Of a stretch of DNA of 64,000 bases, positions 12,001 through 22,594 are shown in pieces (the first letter of the stretch is position 1; every line of letters starts with the position of its first letter). The stretch is from positions 8,704,769-8,768,768 of the forward strand of contig CM059624.1 of the NCBI GenBank assembly GCA_030435675.1. Direction: 5' to 3'. This DNA is from Steinernema hermaphroditum. Taxonomy: Eukaryota > Nematoda > Chromadorea > Rhabditida > Steinernematidae. The notes beneath the pieces were generated by a model that was given only the letters and a program-made list of their open reading frames with translations, did not search any database and was not told where the DNA came from. Both the position numbers and the translations under genes were made by a program.

Positions 12001-14595
12001 GGAGCAGCTGCTCCGGTTGGCAGAAGGACCGGTAAGTGGTGAGGAACATCTGCACAAACTTCGCGTCCAGGTACCTGAAAGAAGAGGTTCCAGGTGGCCC
12101 GGGGAGGGGACATACAGGGGGTAAGTGAGTCTCTCGACCAACTTCAGGATCGTCGCGTGCTTCACGACGGGGATGCCGCTGTTGGAGGTGTAATCCTCGA
12201 AGATGATGTGCTCGTCGGTGTCGGGCTCCGCAAAGCGGTACTGCTCGGGCCCGGGGATCTCGAGGGGGATTCTACTTTCCTCCTCCTTGATGTACGCCTC
12301 CAGACGACGATCCAGAAGGCTGAAAAGTATATTGAGGGTGGGGAAGGGGATCTGGGGGAAATGGACATTGACAAGGACGAAAACAACACCGACAACCAAC
12401 CTTGGCCGTCAGAAGGACTGAACAGAACGAGGGTTACTAGCATTTCAGGGAAAAAGCAGCTCTGGGTACCTGCGAGTGTGGATGTCGACGATGGCGGACA
12501 GCCAGGCGAACTTCTCCTCTGCGGAGCGGCAGAAGAGAACGATTTCCGTGGACTCCTGGTAATCCCCGTTGGGGGAACTCGTCGCCACAATACGGAAGGC
12601 GTGCTGTCCCTCCGTTTCGGGCACCTCGAAGATGTCCGTCTTGCGCACCTCGAATTTCGACTTGAACTTGTAGACGGGGCTACGGTCAGAGGACTTCTTC
12701 GGCTTGCACAGCACGAGGAGACTGTCGAAGAGAAACACGTAGCGCTCCGTGCGTGACGCCTTCGACATGTGGTTAGGCTGGCGCCCCTTCTCCAGGATTC
12801 CCTCTGCAATGGGAACTCAGAACAGAACCTCGGCGCGCCCCACCTTTGACCAGTCGCGAGCACTTGTGAAGGATTTCGCGTCCTTGCCACCCCTCGATGC
12901 TCCGCTGGATGTTCTGCAGAAGCTCCTGCGGGGACCGGTGCGAATCTATCCATCCGCCGCGGTTCCTGAAAACACTCGAGCTGCGCCATTCTGAAACGGT
13001 CTCCTACGTGTATATGGGCGCCTCGAGGCCCTTGCACACTTTGCCCATCTCGCTGATGACCTGCTTCAGGTAGGAGCACGAGTTCCGGAGTTCCACGCGG
13101 TCGTCTTCGGAGCGCGTCAGAGGAATGAGGTTCTGTTGAAGACAGAGGGTGGAGGCTGGAACTCAGGGCTTACCAGAAGGAAGTGGTTCGTGAAGCGGAC
13201 GATGTAGAGGAGCGGCTCCTCGAGGAGCTTCGGAAGGATGTACTTCATTGCCAGCTGGAACGTCTGGCAACCCGAGAGGCCGTAGGCGCGGTCTTCTTGC
13301 TGAAGGCGCTGTTAGTGTGGCGACGAAGGCTGCACCTACTCGAAAGAAGTCCGTGTAGAGTGGGTCGGCCAGCATCTCCCGGATCGGCGTCAAGATGGAG
13401 GCGAGGCCCTGGAACTGCTTCTGAAAACGGCACCTGAGCGTCTTCGACCAGGAGAGGACTCACCGCGTAGTCGAGGTAGCAGTTGAACTCCTTGGCCTCG
13501 CACAGCTCCCAGAGGCCCGAGCTGCCGACGCAGTGGATCTCCGACATCTCGACAGCGTCCTGCAGGAAGCGGTGCAGCCTCAACGAGATCTCGTAGATCT
13601 CCTCGATGGAGCCGAAGACGCGCTCGACGTACTGCTTCGGGTCCCGCGGCTCCAGCTTCGCTACTCGGATCTCCAGCTTCCGCTTGAACACGTTCACCAG
13701 AAGGCTCATGCTCTGAAGGTGGAGGCTGTCCTCGCGTAGCATGTCCTTCGAGATTTTCTCGTAGTCAACCTCGACGCTCTCCTCGATGATCGGAGGAGCC
13801 TCGAGGACCGACGGCGACGCCTCCTCTTCGTCGTTTTTCAACATCTCCGTCAGATCGATCAGACTCTAAACCAGGGGTCATATACAGGACAAGTGCTGTG
13901 CAACCTTATCCGCGCTGAGGGCGATCTTCAGATTTTGGAGTTCGATGCCGTGCTGGCCATGGGGAATGTTCTTCACGTACTTGCCCGTCCACTACAACTA
14001 CGGTCATCGATCGCAAGGAGCGCGCCCACCTGGAGGATGTCGGTAGCGATGCACTCGACGATGGAGATGAATTCGTGGACGATTTTCTGGTCGGGCTTCT
14101 GGCCAGTGTACTCCTGAAGGAACGTGCGTCGGTACTCGTCGGCAGAAGCCCACCTTGAAGAGGGAAGAGACGTCCTCCTGGAGCAGCTTCGCGTTCTTCC
14201 GGTCGGAGCTGCTCCCCTTCGGCTTCGGAGCGGTGCTGTGCGCGTTCCTCGAGTAATTCTTCAGAATCCAATGGTAGGTGGTGGATGGGAGCGCCGTCTG
14301 CATGCAGCGCTCCATGTCGGCGATGCCCGTTGGCTGCGCATCGATGAGCGAGTAGAGGATCTCGAGGAGGATCGTCTGGATATGGGCCTGTGCTGCGCTC
14401 TCGATCGGCATCCCCGGATTCGCCTTCGCGTTCAGCTGAAGCGAGTCATTTGGGACACTTGGGAAGGTCGCCTACCACGCAAATCCTCTCGACGAAGATG
14501 TTCCTCTTCGCCGTCGGCATCTGGCGCCGCGTGGCGGCCATCGGCGTCGATGGGTGGCCCCCGACGCCGTTCTCGACATTCACGGAAGCGGTCAT
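3041..14595 (-). CDS. SOS: Son of sevenless Ras guanine nucleotide exchange factor
   Basis: Twenty exons (5' to 3': 14595-14476, 14435-14154, 14113-14030, 13991-13905, 13865-13464, 13420-13340, 13299-13174, 13132-13008, 12965-12844, 12803-12470, 12319-12116, 12074-11763, 11723-11576, 11531-11184, 9702-9520, 9479-9362, 9313-9225, 8865-8746, 4079-3163, 3116-3041) give about 1425 residues, close to family length. Domains in order: histone folds (about 1-190), Dbl-homology (200-400), PH (480-590), REM (620-760, with LVERLTYPL and FLTTYRSF), CDC25 catalytic core (850-1095, with [13 protein letters not shown] and [16 protein letters not shown]), then a proline-rich tail with SH3 ligands such as [18 protein letters not shown] and PPLPPKTYK for Grb2/SEM-5. 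It loads Ras with GTP below receptor tyrosine kinases. Most introns are near 40 bp; two are 1.5 and 4.67 kb. The donor at 13904 is GTTGCA. Confidence 0.96.
4145..4219 (-). other. Possible alternative first or cassette exon of SOS
   Basis: On the minus strand an ATG at 4219 begins [18 protein letters not shown] and runs in an open frame to a GTGAGA donor, 65 bp from the acceptor of the SOS tail exon and in the correct phase for it. Read from this ATG it would give a product made only of the proline-rich Grb2-binding tail behind a cysteine cluster that could be palmitoylated. The frame is also open upstream to a CAAATATCAG acceptor near 4410, so a cassette exon is equally possible. Nothing but sequence supports it. 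Confidence 0.3.
6153..8478. promoter_or_regulatory. Cluster of seven AP-1-type sites in SOS intron
   Basis: Exact TGACTCA or TGAGTCA heptamers occur at 6153, 6854, 6932, 7232, 7306, 8327 and 8472, with another at 9217 over a SOS splice donor. By chance about 0.3 would be expected in this length at even base composition. The heptamer is the FOS/JUN (AP-1) core. The likely meaning is an intronic enhancer that answers to Ras-MAPK/AP-1 output in a Ras activator gene. This is inference from sequence only. Confidence 0.5.
9790..11103 (+). mobile_element. Degenerate mariner element in SOS intron
   Basis: Inverted ends CAGGGTGTCCCAAAAATT (left) and CAGAGTGTCCCAAAAGTT (right, reverse strand), both followed by CTGCAAGTTT, bound a 1314-bp element, a normal mariner size. 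Between them the plus strand holds broken transposase: a helix-turn-helix stretch like [20 protein letters not shown] near 10215, a motif like [16 protein letters not shown] near 10665, a NSxxFNxIDYFI stretch near 10770 and a C-terminal block ending CGHFEH near 10983, with many stops and frameshifts. The right flank keeps the TA target; the left is GA. It is dead and lies antisense to SOS. Confidence 0.85.
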
Positions 14596-15407
14596 CGAAA
14601 TCGAAAGGTATCTAGAGGCACTTGTGGGCCATTTCGGCGCGCCTGGAATCAGGAGGCTGAGAGAAGAACGACGTCTGTGGACGCGAAGAAGAGGCCGGCG
14701 CTTCTGGCGACGGAAGCGGTGGCGACGACGTCGCCCGACGTCTCCGCCTTCTCGTCAGTCTCGATTATCGCTTCGCGCATCATCGATTGCGGTTACCACC
14801 ACGACTTTTGGCAGCGCCGCCAGAAGCACGAACGAGTTCCGCTGGAACCAGGTCCAAGCCCCGAAGACGCTGCCGGCTTCAGATGCACAGGGCTGCCCTC
14901 GGAATCGTCCTCTGCTGACGATTCTGCCGGAATTATTAGGAAGACAAATTAGACGGCGGCCGGCAGTCGTTCGCCGCAAAGCGGCATGATTAATTGACGG
15001 ACGATGCTACAGTCAAGTGCGATGACTCGGCGCTGGCCTTGGCTCCCACCCGCAGCGAATGACGCGCTCTTCAACGATCTCCTACAGTGATGCGCCCAGC
15101 CGCAGCTGTAAACAGTTTACTTTACCAGCAAACTGTTTCGATGCCATACAACACCAAACTCTATGTGAGAAGTTGCCCCATATAAAATCACTCAAAACAT
15201 CGAAGGGACGAACACTGTTCACTTCTGTCGGCGCAAGGGAGCGACCTCTCTCGCCCGACAGTTGTTTACACCGGCCTCTCCTCAAAGCTCTCCCCACGTT
15301 ACACTAACCCCCAAAGTGCTTTAAAACTGTGTTCCACAGCTATATGTATGTGTTGGTTTATTGCAACTTGTCATAAAGGGTCATGTCGCATCCCCTCGAA
15401 AATACAA
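14596..15407. other. Intergenic region upstream of SOS
   Basis: Lies between the SOS start codon and the stop codon of the next minus-strand gene. No supported open frame. The first 500 bases are GC-rich, the rest near 50 percent AT; it probably holds the SOS promoter and the 3' UTR of the SAP-domain gene (AT-rich part near 15310-15400). Confidence 0.5.
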
Positions 15408-16814
15408 TCACTTGATATTGCGATTTTTATTCACGGCCCGTTCTCGCTTGCTTTTTTGGTCCTCAACGTTCTTTTTGCGATTGTCCGCGCTGCAAAAGTT
15501 ATCGTTTTAAGGCAGACTTAAGGACAACTTACATGACTTGCGCTGTTCCCACCCTCTTTCCAGTGAACTTCTCGAACTCCTTGTTCGACATTTTCGTAGT
15601 GTCCACATAACGAACAGGCCCACGACGTGGAGCGTAGCGACTGCTCGTAGCGGACGTGGATGTGTCTGGCTTATGTGCAGGCTTCTTAGGAGCGGCCAGT
15701 TCCTCGAGACGTTTGGAGACCTTAGGAACTGTCAAAGGACGAAGCTAAAACGTTTGGAAATAACTAAAGCGAAACAAAACTAAGCTTAATTACCATTCGC
15801 GTTGATTTGGCAGGCTCAGTAGCAGCCTTTAAATGCTCTTGCTCTCTTTGGACAGATTGAATGCGGGTTGGCGAAACATCTCCGAACTTAAAGGTCAGCT
15901 TCTTCGGGTCAACCTGTTCGAAGTTAGGCGGTCTGAGGCAAAGCAGCGAAAATTGTTATCGCCGTATATCAAAAGACACCTACGCAATTTTTTCTACACC
16001 ACGTGCAGATTTCGGCGTTGCCAACTCCTTGAAACGTTTAGGTGTTTGTGCATTGTAAGCTTCATGGCGTTCTTGGATCCGACGTTGTCTTTCGTCTATC
16101 GATTCCATGTTTTGGTTCAACTTGGCATGCGCAACAGAAAAACGACCTTCTAGAAAGGCAAACATAACTGGACTTTGAAAAGTTTGCTCCCTACTGTTTG
16201 GAACTCCCAATCTTGGCACTGATCTAGGAGTATCACTTGCTCTGGCACTAGTTGGCGCTGCACCCATCTCATCAGCATTTCGTTCATCAGTACATTCCTT
16301 TTGGACGACGTCTTGAGTGTTGAGCTTTGAACTCTTGGGTGACAAGGAGTAGGTGCGGTTCAGGATTGCATCCATCGGTGATTCCTGGCGGTGAACCGCG
16401 GAAGCTCTGTTGCTGCGACGACTTGAACGAGAAACTCGCTTCAGGGAATTCATGTCAGACTCAGGAGTGGGTCGGACGTTTTCATCACTCTTTGCCTCAA
16501 CAACTTCTTCGTTGTTGTTCTCCACCAACGGAGCGCTTCCGTTGTTGTTTTCCGCCTCATCGGTTTCCATGTCTTCATGTTCCTCGGCAAGCTTGCTTTC
16601 TTCTTTCACAAAGAAAGGCAAGATTCGATCGATGAGTTCATCCTTCTAAAATCTTGCCATACATATTGCATTAGGGCTGGCAAATATGGCCTACCTTGCC
16701 ACGAGCACACAATGAATGTCGCTTCGCAGCTTTCTGCAACTCCTTGTATGGCATTGTAGAAAGGCGAACCCTATAGGGCGCCATGTTCATCAAGCCGCTC
16801 TTCTCGATCTCCAT
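15408..16814 (-). CDS. SAP-domain protein resembling nucleolar and spindle-associated protein (NuSAP)
   Basis: Exons 16814-16695, 16645-15984, 15932-15794, 15744-15533, 15489-15408 give 404 residues from the ATG chosen here. The N-terminus is a SAP motif (MPYKELQKAAKRHSLCARGKK). A long charged, disordered middle follows. The block QNMESIDERQRRIQERHEAY is like the conserved NuSAP segment around MESID, and the C-terminus is a basic coiled coil (RKKNVEDQKSKRERA), also as in NuSAP. NuSAP proteins bundle spindle microtubules near chromatin. Family assignment is from these three short features, so moderate. The frame is open upstream of the ATG to an acceptor at 16849, and a further 5' exon beginning MGGGLTARILYN (ATG at about 17072) could splice in phase, so the true start is uncertain. 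Confidence 0.6.
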
Positions 16815-16848
16815 CAGAACTTCGTCTGGCACGACCGTGCCCTGATCT

Positions 16849-17382
16849 CTGCAAAACAAAAGTGAAAAGGAAAGCCAGACAGTCAACGTCTGCGAAAAGA
16901 CTCCGATGACAACCGCTCCCCAGCTGTGCGCAGACCTAACGTGAAAAAAAAAACAAAACTGCACCCACACATTCCCAATCTTGCCACATATGGCATCTTG
17001 TAAATCGCTATTTCCCGCTTGCATTCGGTGTCTGCATTGTACAGGATCCGCGCTGTGAGACCGCCGCCCATTATCAAACCAGTGGAACAGCGAAGGACAC
17101 AAAGCGACCACGAGCGTGTCCCCCGCGCATTAGCGAAGCAGTACCACATTCCAGAGCATGCCGAAGATTCGGAAGCACTCCAGAAAATTTGGACAACTGG
17201 AATAACTAGAATAAACCCGAAGCAACTCTACCACTGGGCCTGTTCACACAGTGCATCACAATAGGGAATCGAATGGACACCCCAACCCGTCACTTCGCAA
17301 TTGGAATCATGTATTGCAATCCAACGAACTCACTGAGTTCTCAACACTCGTCAAACACGAAAATATGATCAACGGAAGGAAA
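16849..17382. other. Spacer upstream of the SAP-domain gene
   Basis: Contains a minus-strand open frame from about 17072 whose first 33 codons look protein-like and could join in phase (donor AAT|GTGTGG near 16976) to the SAP exon. It could equally be an unrelated small gene or chance. The right part is the 3' flank of the CCA-adding enzyme gene. Confidence 0.35.
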
Positions 17383-19059
17383 TCAAGAGTTGTGCGTCGG
17401 TGACTTTCGCTTCCGGTTCGGTTTAGGTCCATTCCCCTCTTCAGCTTGGACGCTCATATCTTCAATCGCCTTCTTTGAGAACTCCAGAAGCTCCGTTTGA
17501 GTCGGTGTAAAGTTTGACTAAACAACATTGTGAAGGGCGAGAAAATAACTAAAATACCTACCTCCCTCCAAAATTCATAGACTTTCTGTAAGAGCTCTCG
17601 CATGGCCTTGCCTTTCGGAGCGCCTATATCCATCAAATCCGTCCCTCGAATTGGGTACTCAGGGCTCTCGAACTCACTCACGATCTTGTAAATCTCCTCG
17701 CTGACCGAGACGTACTTCATGAGTTCTGTGACACATTCGCGGCCCGACAACTTCCTTCGATCTGAATATGCATGATGTAGATGGACAGATCTCCTTGAAA
17801 GACTGACCGATGTTGGGTGCTCGTTCACGGTCTACAAGCATCTTCATAAAATACTCAGGGGATGTACTGTTCTTCTTCGCTTCATCGCGTTCGGCAATTA
17901 TGAATTCTGCGAGTCCTCTTTCAGCATTGGAGATCTTCGCCCTTTTGTGGAATTCCGCGAGGGCCGACAGATTTGGTAGGAGGGCAGCTAACATGGTTGC
18001 GTGATGGGTAGGGGGATCGTAGCTGGTCTTCTCAATGCTCACGAAATCACGCAAATCTAAGCCAGGCTGCAAACCAAGAAGCCGATTGAGTTGACATTCA
18101 TCGAGCATCGTCTTGATGACAGCTCCGGCAAAGCGGCCGACAAGAATCTTTCGCAGTTCGGTCCAAACTCGCTCGCCACTTACATTCTAAAGAGTCATTA
18201 TGCAAATGAAGGCGACTTTAACAACAAACGCAGTACCTGCAATCCTTCTTTGTTATCTCTGATAGCTTTCAAGGTCTCGGCGTTGTGTTCGTGTGTCGAG
18301 TTCGCAATGCGTCCGTAAAATCGGAAGTAGCGCAAAATTCGAAGATAATCTTCCTGGATTCTTCGCGCCGGGTCACCGACGAAGTTCACGCGCCGATTCA
18401 TGCAATCCTCGATGCCGCCAAAGTAGTCAATCACATTTCCCTGCATATCTAAATGAAAATGATCGAGTTCACCAATCTCGTTATTGTAATGATACCCAGG
18501 AAAAGAGAATTGATCGTAAGATCTCGCCGGTTGGCATCCAGCTGCCAGTCGGTGGTGTACTGTACCTCAGCTCGCCGTCCATCGCAAAGTACGTCGACTC
18601 TCAACGTTGTAATTTCGAAGTTTTCTTTGTCATCGATCCGACAAGTGATCGTGCCGTGCTCCTCGCCCCGTTTGTGCAACATTCGTATGTTCTCCGCTTC
18701 GAAGAGATCCTTCATTTCAGTGGGAGTAGCGGTTGACGCGAAGTCAACGTCGCTCGGCTTAATTCCCATCAGTAGGTCTCTCACTGCTCCTCCGGCCATT
18801 CTAAACCACAAAATGAGAACCAACAGGCGTTCGCCGCTTACCGGATTTCGTGGTTTCTGGATTCGAAGAAAGCAACTAGCTTGCTCAGCTCCGGTGTGAA
18901 CAACTCCCGGAAGTCGGCTCGCTCCGCTATACTGTATGTTTTCGGCTCAATCATCCCGGTGGAGGCTATATGCGTATGGATACGTCCCTCTACTCGAAGA
19001 AGTTGTTTCGCGTCGGAAGACAAAAATCTGCAGAACTGCCGAACGACAAACTTGTTCAT
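17383..19059 (-). CDS. TRNT1: CCA-adding tRNA nucleotidyltransferase, mitochondrial/nuclear
   Basis: Exons 19059-18842, 18800-18496, 18448-18237, 18186-17808, 17761-17562, 17517-17383 give 482 residues, near the animal family length. The basic start [15 protein letters not shown] is a likely mitochondrial presequence. The class II nucleotidyltransferase core is complete: [10 protein letters not shown] (motif A start), DVDFAS (the two metal-binding aspartates), the [12 protein letters not shown] motif and [19 protein letters not shown]. The enzyme adds the 3' CCA to tRNAs without a template. The stop is preceded by a basic tail ([10 protein letters not shown]), a possible nuclear signal. The upstream acceptor AACTGCAG lies about 40 bp before the ATG. 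The spastin gene ends 299 bp upstream, on the same strand. Confidence 0.95.
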
Positions 19060-19357
19060 GCAATCACGTGTACCCTGCCACACCGCCTTGAGCAATACCT
19101 GCAGTTCAAAACACTTGCATACATCACAGAAGAAGTAAAATAGTTCGGGAACAGAATTAAACATTTAGTGGCACTTAACAACTTCTGGAATCGAACACAC
19201 GTATTTACTCGATATTTGCGCTCAAGCAAACAACTCAGAGATCGGAAAGTTAGAATGAGAAAAGAAGCAGGAACCCGAAACGCTGTGAACTTAAATCCGC
19301 TGACATCCCACTCGCTAATTATACATGCATAGATACAAATGATCCTACAGTATCACA

Positions 19358-20994
19358 TCATCCAGCTTGTCCATTTGTAGCCGCAAATTCCCTCAATTTC
19401 ACCAGTATTCTTGAATTTACGGAAGGTCTGATAGCCTGGAGAGCCTCCTCGAAATCAGAAAATGTGATCGGCCGGATCTGCGCCTCGGTTGTGCTCAGCA
19501 ATTGAGTTCGGGATAAATGGCGTATAGGAACCATGGCCGCTTCTCGACAAAGCGCCACCAAATCGGCATTAGAGTATCCTTCAGTATGTCGAGCAAGACG
19601 ACTGAAATAATACGCCCTTTGGCTACTGGAATACTGCCTATGATCATACCTCATTTGGTGGCTATTCAGGTTATGGCTAGTCTTGTGTTTCTTCAGCACG
19701 ATATCAATGAGCGCGATTCTTGACCGTTCGTCAGGCATATCTATGAGAATTCTCTTGGGAAACCGTCGGAGAATTCCGTCATCCAGATCAAAAGGCCTAT
19801 TGGTCGCCGCCATGACTAGAATCTGTTCTGCTTCTATCGATCTGCAGCCGTCCAACTGCACGAGAAATTCCGTTTTCATTCGCCTTGAAACTTCGGTTTC
19901 CTTATCACTGCGTTCGCACAGAATCGAATCGACTTCGTCTAAACAAATCACAGTTCCAAAGCCGGAACCCTCCTCGTACCAATGAAGATAATCGATGGCT
20001 GAGCATTCCGTGCTATTTGAAATAAGCAGCGAATGGTTTTCTCAGCTTCGCCAACCCATTTCGATGTTAAAGATGATGCGGATATGTTGAAGAAGACAGA
20101 CTTCGATTCGGCGGCTACAGCCTTAGCCTGTAGTGACGTATTTAGGGAAACACTGGTTCGAGAACCTACCAACATGGTCTTACCGTTCCCAGGTGGACCA
20201 AAGAGTAAGATGCCCCTAACCGGCTGACGCAACCCAGAGAAAAGTTGTGGATTCAGTCTCGGAAGTACAACAGCCTGGAAATCGGAGACTTCTGAAAACC
20301 ATTTTCGCCTCAATTACCTCTTCCAATGCTCTTTTTGCAAGACCACCACCCACAATATCCGAAAATTTCACTCCCGTTTGCTGGAAGACCTCATCGAGAA
20401 GCGCCCCACCAAGTTTTGGATCGACGTTCTTCAGGAGCCGCCTGCGATTCACATCCTATAAATGACGCCATAAGAAAAGACTACGGGCATAATTAATATC
20501 TTACATCGGAGAAGTCCATTCTGCTCTCGCCCGGTGCTACTCTTGGTTGTTGCGCATTTGGCTGAACGTGAGCTCGGGGCTTTACATATGACGACGTTTT
20601 GTTGCTCGAAGACGCAGTCCCTCTTGCGTTGGTGGGGTACATCTTGCAAAGATCTCCGAGACGTCCTTGAACGTTGTTTTTATGAGTCAGCAAAGTTTGT
20701 CTTCGCTTCTGTACTTCAGCCTTCTTAGCTTCAGGTACAACCACCTCTGAGATCTTCAAGGCCTTATCCACTTCGTTTAAAGCCTTTTGGTACAACTCCA
20801 TAGCTTTCCGTTTTCCCTCTTCGTCTGAAAACCATCGCCAAAACCAAAACAATCTCTGGCAGGAAATCCGACATACCTTGGCAGCTTTCGTCAATATCTA
20901 TCCCGCGCCTCATGTAATCTTGTATTGCCGTGTAGAACTTCGTGAACTGCTCATAATGGCCTGCTGCAGATGGTTTACTCGGTCTCAGAATCAT
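19358..20994 (-). CDS. SPAST: Spastin-type microtubule-severing AAA ATPase
   Basis: Exons 20994-20877, 20824-20505, 20455-20318, 20274-20170, 20127-19980, 19938-19650, 19601-19358 give 453 residues. Residues about 10-90 are a MIT domain ([17 protein letters not shown]... [14 protein letters not shown]). After a linker comes the AAA module with Walker [10 protein letters not shown], Walker [15 protein letters not shown], the second region of homology [18 protein letters not shown], and the C-terminal helix expected of spastin. It severs microtubules and is recruited to ESCRT-III by its MIT domain; CHMP3 and IST1 are encoded 13 kb to the right. The start is the ATG that follows a GTTTTCAG acceptor by 14 bp; an upstream in-frame ATG at 21078 would add a hydrophobic segment, as in membrane-bound spastin. 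Confidence 0.95.
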
Positions 20995-21329
20995 AACAAT
21001 CGTTAGACTGAAAACGATTATCTCAATCCTCCAGTGAACAGAAATGCAACGGTGAACTGTGGCCGCCCCGAGTGCCACAAAAACAAAACTACAGCAACAA
21101 TCAATCGGAAAATACAGTACACTTTACTATGTATCTACCCTGGACGAACATGACTCATTACCCCTCATCACAACTCAGCCAGAGCAAGAACGTCGACGAC
21201 GAAAGCACTCAGGTAGATTTCACAATCCCGACCAACGGAAAACTAGACCAGGACACTTGCGTCCGAGCAACAAGTTTTATTTGAGGATCAGGAACAATAC
21301 AGAGCACAGATGAATTTACATTTGGAACG

Positions 21330-22151
21330 TCAGTACGGTGCAACAAACATGGCTCCTGGAGGTGCTGGAGCGGCGCCCATGAGCATCGGCGGTGGGGGAA
21401 TAGGCCGGAGAGGGACGTGCATTGCAGGGGCATGCGCCTGCATGATTTCACCGTGGCGTTCCAATTTGAATGCGAACTGGAGATAAAACTGAAAAGACAA
21501 AACATTGGCACAGTCTCAACGGAAGGAACGACTCACCTGCTTGGCTTCGCGATTCCACAAGGTAAAAAATTTGTCTTCTGATTTGTCGACTTCACGACTA
21601 GGCACCTTGAAAGCTATGGTTTCGTAGGGCTCAGCGGCAAAGAGCAAATACTGCCATTTCTTGTCGGGAGGCTGAATCTTTTGTTCGTAGGCCGACATGA
21701 ACCGGTGACGCGGGGTGATTCCCTCGCCAATTTCCGGATAATCAATTTGGAAAAGTAGAGCCTGTTGTCCGGTGACGGGATCTCTTTCCTTTGTTACCTT
21801 GTACCCAGGGCGTCCGATCTTCACGAATTTCCGGAGTTCTGCTTTTGTCTTCGGAGCTGCGGGGTAGCAAGCGGAGTCGTTCGCTTCCTTTGCTGCACGA
21901 CGGGCGAGATTGGCTTGATGCTTTTTGCCCTGAGTGTGGGCCAGGTACGACCCTTCGTTGTTGTGAAGAGTTAAACACAATTTGCATTCATAACCACCAA
22001 GGTGGTTTTTCATAAAGTAGGGATCCTTCTGCAGGTCAATCGTCTCCAACGCGAGTTGCCGAAGGCGTTCTCGGCGGTCCACGTTTGCATCTGAAAAGGA
22101 GGCGACTCCTCCACCGCCGGTTTTGCCACCGGCTCGGTTTTGGAAGTCCAT
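21330..22151 (-). CDS. SF3A2: Splicing factor 3A subunit 2
   Basis: Two exons, 22151-21537 and 21488-21330, give 257 residues. The N-terminus MDFQNRAGGKTGGGG is the family signature. A matrin-type U1-like C2H2 zinc finger follows (CKLCLTLHNNEGSYLAHTQGKKH, split by spacing C-x2-C-x12-H-x5-H). The central block with RPGYKVTKERDP and QIDYPEI is conserved in all SF3A2 proteins. The vertebrate proline-rich heptad tail is cut down to PPPPMLMGAAPAPPGA. The protein is part of the U2 snRNP and binds near the branch point. A CTTTACAG acceptor lies 3 bp before the ATG, a textbook trans-splice site. Confidence 0.97.
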
Positions 22152-22594
22152 CTTCTGTAAAGAGGAACGTTACTGATCGACGAACTTTGGCAACTGCACG
22201 AAAAAGACGAAACAGAGTGAATCTGACCACGACGCGCTTCACTCAACCTACAGAAACACAATGTAGAACGCGGCTCGCCCGAAAAAAACTAACGCGTCGA
22301 GAGATTGATATTGACGAAATGGCTCTAAAACGATGCTGCACATTGCTTCGCATTGTGGATTAATAAAAATCAAATACAGCATCCTCCCGGCGGAGCATCC
22401 GACTAATCGTGTGAGGAGCCAGCCCAACTCTGTAGTTTTTATTAACGCCAAATAGAGCACCGAAAAAGGGAACAACTTTCGGAGTATTTACAGAACAACG
22501 AAACGACTTTGTACAAATAAATATTCGGGATGACTAGCGAGTTGCATCGCAGCGATGCGGGAAGGAAGACGTTAACGGAGACTGAGGCTAGGGC
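22152..22594. other. Spacer between SF3A2 and the MIF4G gene
   Basis: Same-strand spacer of 443 bp on an operon-like run. An AATAAA-like signal for the upstream gene is readable on the minus strand near 22515 (caaataaatat on plus) and 22360. No supported gene. Confidence 0.5.
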
